A program made the position numbers and the translations under genes. From Clostridiales bacterium (GTDB lineage Bacteria; Bacillota; Clostridia; Lutisporales; Lutisporaceae), in the NCBI GenBank assembly GCA_012522255.1, contig JAAYKT010000482.1, forward strand, positions 1-7,976: DNA of 7,976 bases, in the 5' to 3' direction. This document shows, piece by piece, positions 1 through 5,120 of this stretch. Within the stretch, counting starts at the first letter, position 1; each line of letters opens with the position of its first letter. The notes under the pieces were generated by a model. It was not told where the DNA came from. It made no database searches and worked only from the letters and a program-made list of their open reading frames with translations.

Positions 1-20
1 GTATTATTTATTTGACTCAT
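1..20 (-). CDS. 5' fragment of a gene continuing past the left edge, possibly spoIIE
   Basis: Only the first seven codons are visible (M S Q I N N and a partial seventh, AC-). The start is supported by a strong ribosome binding site, AAAGGAGAG at about 27-35, with sensible spacing to the ATG at 20-18. The product cannot be recognised from so few residues. In Bacillus and many Clostridia the gene after yabR (or after a ppx gene placed there) is spoIIE, the membrane phosphatase that activates sigma-F, so that is the positional guess and nothing more. The start codon lies inside one arm of a perfect 11-bp inverted repeat, described separately. I am sure that a gene starts here, but not which gene it is. 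Confidence 0.6.
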
Positions 21-85
21 GGTAACTCTCCTTTGTAATGTTTTTTTGTGGTTATTAAACATTATACATTGGATTTACCATGAGT
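15..85 (-). repeat. 11-bp perfect inverted repeat enclosing the start codon of the left-edge gene
   Basis: ACTCATGGTAA at 15-25 is the exact reverse complement of TTACCATGAGT at 75-85, with 49 bases between the arms. On the minus-strand RNA the second arm (25-15) contains the AUG of the left-edge gene, while its Shine-Dalgarno sequence (about 27-35) sits in the loop beside the stem. A transcript that runs through from ppx would contain both arms and could fold the start codon into a stem. Pairing is seen directly; a regulatory role is inference. Confidence 0.5.
61..66 (-). promoter_or_regulatory. Possible -10 element for the left-edge gene
   Basis: The minus strand reads TATAAT here, a perfect sigma-A -10 hexamer, about 40 bases before the start codon. 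No good -35 hexamer is found at 16-18 bases; the best is TAGCAA, a poor match. A transcript starting just after this element would begin between the two arms of the inverted repeat at 15-85 and so would lack the upstream arm. I saw no clear Spo0A box (TGTCGAA). Confidence 0.3.
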
Positions 86-115
86 TGCTATTTTATTTAC
101 TTACGTCACTTAATT

Positions 116-1036
116 TTACAACTTACCTGAATATTTTATTATTGCACCCTCTAAATTATCATTATCACTAACTATAATTTTTTTTATTCCTAAAGCCTCA
201 ATTATAAATATCAATATATATATCCCTGCGGGAATTATATCCGCTCTTTCTTTTTCCAACCCCTTTATTTGGTATCTCTCTTCTACAGTCATTGATTTTA
301 GTTTATCAAACAAACCGATTAAAAAAGATAATTCTAAAATGGTATTATGAATCCTCCCTGGGTTATACAATTCCATCCCATGAAAAATAGCTGCCGCAGT
401 AGATGCGGTGCCGCCTATGGCTATTACCTTATTTAGCTCTGTATTCGATAATTTATCCGTGCTGTAGGAAAAGAGTCTTAACAAATTTTCCTTTAAATTC
501 TTTATATCCTTATCTTGAATAGGGTCACTCATTAAAAACCTTTCTGTCATTCTTACAGCCCCTGCATCTATACTTTGAGAAAATTTTATTTTTTTGTTTC
601 TGCTTAAAACAATTTCTGTACTGCCACCGCCTACATCTGCAATTAAAATATTTTCGTTTTCCGGTAAGCCATAAGTAACACCCAGCATACCTATAATAGC
701 CTCTTCATTGCCACTTAATACCTTGATTTCCAAACCCGTTTCTTTCTTAACATCATAAAGAAAATCCACTTTATTAACTGCATCACGTACAGCGCTGGTT
801 GCAATTGTTATGATTTCCTCTGCGCCGTAAGTCTGTGCTTCATTTTTCAAACTTTTTAATGCTTCTATATTTAATTTCATGGATTCTTTTGACATAGCCC
901 CTGATTTTGATAAGTTTTTCCCTATTCTTGTTGTAACCACTTCTTTATTTTTTTTCAGGAAAACTCCGTTTTCCACCTCACATAGAAGCAGTCGCATTGT
1001 ATTGGTGCCCAAATCAATAGCTGCTATTTTATTCAT
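116..1036 (-). CDS. ppx: Short Ppx/GppA-family phosphatase (exopolyphosphatase or pppGpp phosphohydrolase)
   Basis: Predicted 306-residue cytosolic enzyme of the Ppx/GppA family, which has the actin/Hsp70-like ATPase fold and removes terminal phosphate from polyphosphate or from pppGpp. Visible motifs are the first phosphate loop IDLGTNT (residues 7-13), TSAVRDA (80-86), SGNEEA with the likely catalytic glutamates (108-113), the second phosphate loop DVGGGSTE (134-141), IAIGGTAST (205-213) and ERADIIPAG (263-271). The C-terminus ends SDNDNLEGAI, where many relatives have a GLREG-type motif. At about 300 residues it is the short two-domain form, without the C-terminal HD-like domain of Escherichia coli Ppx and GppA. 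The start is the ATG at 1036, preceded by AAGGAG at 1047-1052; an in-frame ATG seven codons upstream has no such site. It follows yabR after a 103-base gap containing a hairpin. Substrate choice between polyphosphate and pppGpp cannot be read from the sequence. Confidence 0.9.
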   Translation of the reverse strand: MNKIAAIDLGTNTMRLLLCEVENGVFLKKNKEVVTTRIGKNLSKSGAMSKESMKLNIEALKSLKNEAQTYGAEEIITIATSAVRDAVNKVDFLYDVKKETGLEIKVLSGNEEAIIGMLGVTYGLPENENILIADVGGGSTEIVLSRNKKIKFSQSIDAGAVRMTERFLMSDPIQDKDIKNLKENLLRLFSYSTDKLSNTELNKVIAIGGTASTAAAIFHGMELYNPGRIHNTILELSFLIGLFDKLKSMTVEERYQIKGLEKERADIIPAGIYILIFIIEALGIKKIIVSDNDNLEGAIIKYSGKL

Positions 1037-1083
1037 TACAGCCGGTCTCCTTCGCATTGTTTCTAATTCCGTAAAACAATAAT

Positions 1084-1112
1084 ATAGGTAACATACATAA
1101 TATGCTACCTAT
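1084..1112 (-). terminator. Weak intrinsic terminator or attenuator between yabR and ppx
   Basis: On the minus strand ATAGGTAGCATA pairs with TATGTTACCTAT (12 pairs, one G-T) around a 5-base loop. The stem is AT-rich and is followed by ATTATTGTTTT rather than an uninterrupted T-run, so termination is probably partial. It lies 27 bases past the yabR stop and 47 bases before the ppx start. It may separate the two genes or only lower ppx expression. Confidence 0.5.
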
Positions 1113-1139
1113 TAATAAAGCCAAGTCTTTATAGCAAAT

Positions 1140-1565
1140 CTATCTTTGGGCAAATTCGTTTTTACGATTGTACCCGCCACTTCTTTTTGAATCTCTGTTT
1201 TTACTGAACTCTTGAAGTTTCTCTTCGCTTTCTTTCATAAATTTCGCTAATATATCTTCAAAATTTCCCGCTTGATTCTTACTGAACTCCTGCTGCCAAT
1301 CTATTTCCGCGGGTTTCGTATTTTTTTTAATTGTTTTGGCTTGCTTAATTGATAAATTAATTCTTCCATCTTTATCGATATTCAAAACCTTAACCATGAC
1401 TTTTTGCCTCTCGATCAGATAATTGCTTATATCTTTTATATAAGTATCTGCAATTTCCGAAATATGCACAAGCCCCGTTTTCCCTCCGGTCAATTGAACG
1501 AAAGCCCCGAATTTTGCTATATTAGCCACAGTACCTTCAAGTATCATACCTTCCTCTATAGGCAT
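1140..1565 (-). CDS. yabR: YabR-type S1-domain RNA-binding protein
   Basis: A 141-residue soluble protein with one N-terminal S1/OB-fold RNA-binding domain (about residues 4-75). Typical S1 signatures are visible: EGTVANIAKFGAFVQL (10-25), GLVHISEI (31-38) and GRINLSIKQ (67-75). The C-terminal half is charged and probably disordered: an acidic amphipathic stretch (about 102-120) and then a basic tail rich in K, R, S, G and N (121-141), as in the YabR/general-stress-protein-13 group. Its position after divIC matches B. subtilis yabR. The start is backed by a very strong AAGGAGGAAT at 1575-1584. The 92-base gap before it holds no promoter that I can defend, so it is probably co-transcribed with divIC. 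The biochemical role of YabR is not well established; ribosome or RNA association is inferred from the domain. Confidence 0.9.
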   Translation of the reverse strand: MPIEEGMILEGTVANIAKFGAFVQLTGGKTGLVHISEIADTYIKDISNYLIERQKVMVKVLNIDKDGRINLSIKQAKTIKKNTKPAEIDWQQEFSKNQAGNFEDILAKFMKESEEKLQEFSKNRDSKRSGGYNRKNEFAQR

Positions 1566-1657
1566 ACTAAAAAAATTCCTCCTTTTTTATTTGCATAGGG
1601 TTAAAACATTTATCTATTATTGATACAGCTAATGCAGAAAACACAGGAATGCTACAA

Positions 1658-1975
1658 CTAATTACCCCCTTCATGCAAATAAACATCCGATGAGGATTGG
1701 TCAACATAAACCGTCTCCCCGGGTTTAATAAGACCAAGTTGCTCTCTTGCCATTCTTTCCAGGTTTTTTTCATCTTTGGCATTCTTGAGCAGATTTTTTA
1801 ACCTTTCATTCTCCATTTTCGAAGCATCAACATTTTTTTGGACTTCGGCTTTTACTTTGTTAAGCTTGTGTATGGAATACTGCTGATTGGCAATAACGAA
1901 TAAGGCATAAATAAAAAAAACAAAAACAAATAATCTTGTCCAAACTACTTTCTTGCCTTTTCTGCCTTTTGTCAT
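1658..1975 (-). CDS. divIC: Cell-division protein DivIC (FtsB-like septum protein)
   Basis: A 105-residue bitopic membrane protein of the DivIC/FtsB family, which forms the FtsL-DivIC-DivIB complex at the septum and helps switch on septal peptidoglycan synthesis. A basic cytoplasmic N-terminus (TKGRKGKK) precedes one membrane helix (about residues 11-29), a coiled coil (about 33-70) and the family motif ERMAREQLGLIKPGETVYV (73-91). I chose the ATG at 1975 because it gives the usual family N-terminus and has a G-rich site just upstream. The frame is open for 22 more codons, and an alternative ATG lies at 1990-1988, but those residues (with CC and DD pairs) look unlike a DivIC start. It lies between yabQ and yabR as in B. 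subtilis. FtsL is a weaker alternative; the C-terminal motif favours DivIC. Confidence 0.93.
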   Translation of the reverse strand: MTKGRKGKKVVWTRLFVFVFFIYALFVIANQQYSIHKLNKVKAEVQKNVDASKMENERLKNLLKNAKDEKNLERMAREQLGLIKPGETVYVDQSSSDVYLHEGGN

Positions 1976-1981
1976 TGCTAT

Positions 1982-1988
1982 CCCCCCC
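1982..1988 (-). promoter_or_regulatory. All-G ribosome binding site before divIC
   Basis: Seven consecutive G residues on the minus strand (C on the plus strand) end seven bases (ATAGCA plus the start) upstream of the chosen divIC ATG. In this AT-rich cluster the other genes use AGGAGG-like sites, so a G homopolymer is unusual. It can pair with the CCUCC core of 16S rRNA over about 4-5 bases. It is the only plausible site for the start at 1975. Confidence 0.45.
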
Positions 1989-2045
1989 ATCAGATCAGCT
2001 CTTTTACTGTTGACACAGCAATCATCATAAAACAATAACAAATCT

Positions 2046-2558
2046 TCAACTCTTGTCCCTTTTAACTAATAGTTTATAATACTTTCCCCATTCTTTCAAA
2101 GCCTTTTTTGGAATTTCAGCAACATTTTTAAATTTAACTGTTATTTTCTTAATGTAAACAAGAATTATGGTGAAAGGTTTTGTAATTATTCCCCATAAAA
2201 GTTTAAAAGGCGCGGAAACAAACCTTATACATTTTTTTACCGATAGATTAATTATTGTGAAAATCTTTAACAGTAAAACCTGAAAAATCCTTCCTGCTAT
2301 TTTTTCATACAAAAAAAAGCCAACTATGAAGCCAATAAAAATATAGGCTCTTAAATCACCAAAGATGCTTGAAAATACAACATTAATAACTATAAAAAAT
2401 GATATAATCAAAAACAGTATGTCCCATATAGATGTAATCAATCCTTTTTTTCTTCCGGTGCCTCTTATTGCCCTATATATATCATACAAAACACCAATCA
2501 GGAATCCGCCATATAGTGTTATAGAAAACATAAAAATCTGAAACTGTACTGTTTCCAT
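2046..2558 (-). CDS. yabQ: Sporulation membrane protein YabQ
   Basis: A 170-residue integral membrane protein of the YabQ family, required in B. subtilis for spore cortex formation and made in the mother cell. About four hydrophobic segments are visible: residues 6-26, 44-63, 70-86 and 91-106, with a further hydrophobic patch near 121-135 and a lysine-rich C-terminal tail. Family features are GVLYDIYRAIR (22-32) at the end of the first helix and the WDILFLI start of the second (45-51). It begins 11 bases after the yabP stop. Its Shine-Dalgarno sequence AAGAGG (2566-2571) overlaps the yabP stop codon, which suggests translational coupling. The order yabP-yabQ-divIC is as in B. subtilis and supports the call strongly. 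Confidence 0.9.
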   Translation of the reverse strand: METVQFQIFMFSITLYGGFLIGVLYDIYRAIRGTGRKKGLITSIWDILFLIISFFIVINVVFSSIFGDLRAYIFIGFIVGFFLYEKIAGRIFQVLLLKIFTIINLSVKKCIRFVSAPFKLLWGIITKPFTIILVYIKKITVKFKNVAEIPKKALKEWGKYYKLLVKRDKS

Positions 2559-2569
2559 ATAGCAACCTC

Positions 2570-2857
2570 TTATTTAAACATGCTTTTAAAAAAGCCTTTT
2601 TCTTTTTTATACAGGGCTTTTTCTGCATAGACACAGGAAAAGATAAAACCTTGTATAATTATATTTCCTGCATTAACATCAAGACTCACTATATGAAGAT
2701 CATCACCCTTTATCACCAAATCCCCTAATTCAGTGCTTATTACAACCGTATTATCATTAAAACTGCCCACATCGGTAATTCCGCTTATTTGGAGTTTTTC
2801 CCTGTCCTCCAATACTAATCTATGCTGTTTTCCCTTTTTGTCCCTATCAACATCCAT
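2570..2857 (-). CDS. yabP: Sporulation protein YabP
   Basis: A 95-residue soluble, mostly beta-strand protein of the YabP/YqfC family, which is needed for spore cortex assembly and in B. subtilis is under mother-cell control. The family pattern is visible: HRLVLEDREKLQISGITDVGSF (12-33), then repeated hydrophobic strands VVISTELGDLVIKG (38-51), DLHIVSLDVNAGNIIIQG (53-70) and a final FIFSCVYAEK (71-80), with a basic tail. The start has an excellent AGGAGG at 2865-2870, seven bases upstream. An 84-base gap separates it from rqcP and contains a sigma-E-like promoter. There is no signal peptide or membrane helix. Its molecular role in the cortex pathway is not known to me. Confidence 0.92.
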   Translation of the reverse strand: MDVDRDKKGKQHRLVLEDREKLQISGITDVGSFNDNTVVISTELGDLVIKGDDLHIVSLDVNAGNIIIQGFIFSCVYAEKALYKKEKGFFKSMFK

Positions 2858-2908
2858 ATAAAAACCTCCTGATTTTAAAGCATAGAAACTATAATTCTTT
2901 TTATACCA

Positions 2909-2936
2909 TCTATATGCGCAGTTTTGTATAATATGA
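2909..2936 (-). promoter_or_regulatory. Candidate sigma-E promoter for yabP-yabQ
   Basis: On the minus strand TCATATT (2936-2930) fits the sigma-E -35 consensus KMATATT exactly. After a 13-base spacer comes CATATAGA (2916-2909), a partial match to CATACAMT. The spacer is at the short end of the usual range. The element starts just after the rqcP stop and lies upstream of the yabP ribosome binding site. yabP and yabQ are sigma-E genes in B. subtilis, so context agrees. Confidence 0.45.
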
Positions 2937-2941
2937 ATGCC

Positions 2942-3187
2942 CTAAGATTCTAAAATCCTATACATTTCCTTTGCTTCACCTTTCATTGCTTTTTCATTAA
3001 TATTTATTATCTCAACTTTTATTCTTCTATCACCATACACAATTTCTATAATATCACCAATTTCTACCTCCGTGCCCGGCTTTGCATTTTTACCGTTTAA
3101 AAAAACTTTGTCCCCTTCACACGCCTCCTTGGCAACAGTTCGTCTTTTTATCAAACGTGAAACCTTAAGAAATTTATCCAATCTCAT
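2942..3187 (-). CDS. rqcP: RqcP (YabO), S4-domain ribosome quality-control factor
   Basis: An 81-residue basic protein consisting almost wholly of an S4 RNA-binding domain: MRLDKFLKVSRLIKRRTVAK (1-20), the GDKVFLNGKNAKPGTEV turn (25-41), then IGDIIEIVYGDRRIKVEI (43-60). It matches the YabO/Hsp15-like family. B. subtilis YabO is RqcP, which works with RqcH on the obstructed 50S subunit to add C-terminal alanine tails to stalled nascent chains. The start at 3187 gives the conserved MRLDKFL terminus and has GGATGTGAT, one mismatch from GGAGGTGAT, just upstream; the longer in-frame ATG at 3202 has no such site. It lies between hup and yabP, equivalent to the yabN-yabO-yabP order in Bacillus with hup inserted. 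The function is assigned from family and synteny. Confidence 0.9.
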   Translation of the reverse strand: MRLDKFLKVSRLIKRRTVAKEACEGDKVFLNGKNAKPGTEVEIGDIIEIVYGDRRIKVEIININEKAMKGEAKEMYRILES

Positions 3188-3212
3188 TTCTATCACATCC
3201 ATGAATAATTAT

Positions 3213-3241
3213 TTTATAGCAACAAAAAATCAGGCTATCAC
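3213..3241 (-). promoter_or_regulatory. Possible promoter for rqcP overlapping the hup terminator
   Basis: The minus strand shows GTGATA (3241-3236, four of six to TTGACA), a 17-base spacer and TATAAA (3218-3213, five of six to TATAAT). The -35 lies in the loop and arm of the hup terminator. A start site near 3206 would leave a leader of about 20 bases before rqcP. The match is modest, but the terminator just upstream means that rqcP needs either a promoter or read-through. Confidence 0.28.
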
Positions 3242-3256
3242 TGCTAACCTGATTTT
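3221..3256 (-). terminator. Intrinsic terminator of hup
   Basis: On the minus strand AAAATCAGGTTA (3256-3245) pairs with TAGCCTGATTTT (3237-3226) over 12 pairs with one G-T, around the 7-base loop GCAGTGA. A run of six T residues continuing from the arm, then GTTG, follows. It starts 16 bases past the hup stop codon. This is a standard rho-independent terminator. Confidence 0.85.
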
Positions 3257-3272
3257 CTATGTAACCCTATAG

Positions 3273-3548
3273 TTATTTGTTAACTGATTCCTTTAACTCT
3301 TTTCCCGGTTTAAATGCAGGTGCCTTCGAAGCCGGTATCTTGATTTCTTCTTTTGTTCTTGGGTTTCTGCCCACTCTTGCAGCTCTTTGCTTTACCTCAA
3401 AGGTTCCAAAACCAACTAATTGTACCTTTTCTCCATTTGCAAGACTTTCTTTTACGGAATCAATAAATGCTTTAAGCGCTTTTTCAGTATCCTTTTTAGT
3501 CAATTCGCATTTTTCAGCCATGCTAGCAATAAGTTCAGCTTTGTTCAT
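3273..3548 (-). CDS. hup: HU-family nucleoid DNA-binding protein
   Basis: A 91-residue HU protein, the normal family length, which binds and bends DNA as a homodimer and compacts the nucleoid. The N-terminal helices (MNKAELIASMAEKCELTKKDTEKAL) lead to the family signature GFGTFEVKQRAARVGRNP (46-63), with the DNA-intercalating proline at residue 63 in RNP, and then the basic strand and C-terminal helix (PAFKPGKELKESVN). The start follows a strong AGGAGG nine bases upstream. A sigma-A-like promoter lies upstream and an intrinsic terminator downstream, so it is probably expressed mainly as a single-gene unit, fitting its need for high abundance. The hup insertion between yabN and rqcP differs from B. 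subtilis but is common in Clostridia. Confidence 0.97.
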   Translation of the reverse strand: MNKAELIASMAEKCELTKKDTEKALKAFIDSVKESLANGEKVQLVGFGTFEVKQRAARVGRNPRTKEEIKIPASKAPAFKPGKELKESVNK

Positions 3549-3581
3549 TAAATAATCCCTCCTAATTATTTATTCATGAGT

Positions 3582-3609
3582 TCTATAAGCTATTCTCTAT
3601 ATTTGGCAA
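3582..3609 (-). promoter_or_regulatory. Sigma-A-like promoter for hup
   Basis: On the minus strand TTGCCA (3609-3604, five of six to TTGACA) is followed by a 16-base spacer and TATAGA (3587-3582, four of six to TATAAT). It lies in the 72-base gap between yabN and hup, about 34 bases before the hup start codon, with the ribosome binding site in between. The hexamers and spacing are reasonable for a vegetative promoter. Confidence 0.5.
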
Positions 3610-3620
3610 AAATCCTTCTT

Positions 3621-5105
3621 TTACTTACTATTTTTATTATTTTTAGTTATCTCATGTGTTTTTGCCTTGTTCCACAACATATCCATCTCATGTAAGGTCA
3701 TTATAGCAAGGTTTTTGCCAAGACTCAAGGCTATTTCTTCCATTAATTCAAATCTGTTAATAAATTTTTCAATAGTTGCATTCAGAGCTAATTCCGGTTG
3801 TATTTTTAAGAACCTTGCAACATTTACTACTGAGAATAGTAAATCACCTGTCTCTTCTATTATTCTATCAATTTTTGATGACTTATATACTTCTTTTAAC
3901 TCAGTTAACTCTTCATCCACCTTATTCATAGCCCCAGTTACATCGTCCCAATCAAATCCTGCCAATGCCGCCTTTTCTTGGATCTTATAACTTCTTGTTA
4001 ATGATGGCATTGCTTTTGGTATGTCTATCAGTATATCTGAATATCTTTTAATTCCCTTTTCTTCTTTTTTGGATTCCTCCCAGCTTTTCTTAGCCCCTGT
4101 TTCGTCTGAAACTGATGCGCTGCCAAATACATGGGGATGCCTGTTAACAAGTTTATTATTCAACACGGTTGCTATATCCCTTAAATCGAACTCCCCGTCT
4201 TCTTTACCTATTTGTGCATGAAGCAAAACCTGCAGGAGTACATCACCTAATTCTTCAACCACAGCTTCTGTATCGTTTTTATCAATGGCATCTATAACCT
4301 CATAACATTCTTCAATTAAATACGGCTTTAAAGTATTGTGGTCTTGCTTCTTATCCCAAGGGCAACCGTTTTCTCCCCTTAATACTTTTATTAAAGTTAC
4401 CAAGTCATCTACACTGCTATATTTTTTATCTTTTTCAACTTTTGGTATATAGATGCTTGTTAAATAATCCATTTTACCGATCTTATCCACTTCATGCAAC
4501 TCAACCCATTGTATGCTTTCTAAGTCTTTGGCCCCTGCGCCCTTGATTATGCATATTTCCTGTTCATCCTTATAATAATCCATAAGGCTTAATTTCACTT
4601 CAGACGCTATATAATCATTATAAACCTGTGTTATTATGTTGGCACAATTTACATCCGGTTTTTGTTCTTCCATTCTTAACCCGTCTATTATTTTTATGCC
4701 TGATGATAAATCAACCTTTAATGCAACAGATAAGGCATCTATAAAACTTAGAGCAGATTCCAGTTGTATCTTCGCAACACCTTTTGATTTTTCAATAATT
4801 AACTGAACGCTTTTCTCATATGTAAAGGGATGTCCGGGTACAGCGTATACAATTTCCGAATTTTCTTTTGATAAATGAATAACTCTGTCGGATATTCTTT
4901 CGTACACTTCATCAAAATCTTCGGAAGTTTCGTAAATATCATCACAGCTTTGAAAATTTATTCCCTCTTTTATTAAATCATTAATTAAAGGGTGTTTCTC
5001 TGTTCTTAAAATTAAACATTTTGCAGACTTAAGAATTTTAGCCGTTTTTATTGTTAAACTATCATAATCAGCAGGGCCCAAGCCTACGATTATTATTTTA
5101 CCCAT
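3621..5105 (-). CDS. yabN: YabN: tetrapyrrole-methylase-like domain fused to MazG NTP pyrophosphohydrolase
   Basis: A 494-residue cytosolic fusion of the same size and layout as B. subtilis YabN. Residues 1 to about 222 form a TP-methylase (SAM-dependent tetrapyrrole methylase) fold, with GLGPAD at 8-13 and VPGHPF at 89-94. Residues about 228-485 are a tandem MazG all-alpha NTP pyrophosphohydrolase, which hydrolyses NTPs to NMPs plus pyrophosphate. The first repeat carries GCPWDKKQ (247-254), EECYE (265-269), EELGD (284-288) and RHPHVFG (322-328). The second carries DEELTEL (397-403) and EETGDLLFSVVNVAR (417-431). The ExxE and ExxD metal-binding glutamates are intact in both repeats. The start is preceded by AGGAAGGTGAT, and the gene begins 15 bases after the yabM stop, so the two are probably co-transcribed. 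The substrate of the methylase-like half is not known to me. Confidence 0.95.
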   Translation of the reverse strand: MGKIIIVGLGPADYDSLTIKTAKILKSAKCLILRTEKHPLINDLIKEGINFQSCDDIYETSEDFDEVYERISDRVIHLSKENSEIVYAVPGHPFTYEKSVQLIIEKSKGVAKIQLESALSFIDALSVALKVDLSSGIKIIDGLRMEEQKPDVNCANIITQVYNDYIASEVKLSLMDYYKDEQEICIIKGAGAKDLESIQWVELHEVDKIGKMDYLTSIYIPKVEKDKKYSSVDDLVTLIKVLRGENGCPWDKKQDHNTLKPYLIEECYEVIDAIDKNDTEAVVEELGDVLLQVLLHAQIGKEDGEFDLRDIATVLNNKLVNRHPHVFGSASVSDETGAKKSWEESKKEEKGIKRYSDILIDIPKAMPSLTRSYKIQEKAALAGFDWDDVTGAMNKVDEELTELKEVYKSSKIDRIIEETGDLLFSVVNVARFLKIQPELALNATIEKFINRFELMEEIALSLGKNLAIMTLHEMDMLWNKAKTHEITKNNKNSK

Positions 5106-5120
5106 GTAAATATCACCTTC

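Noticed and set aside
55..81. Eight-codon upstream frame before the left-edge gene
   Set aside because: It starts in the first repeat arm but has no ribosome binding site and is short enough to be chance.
1567..1782. Minus-strand 71-codon frame across the divIC tail and the divIC-yabR gap
   Set aside because: It overlaps the conserved divIC C-terminus in another frame and has no recognisable protein pattern.
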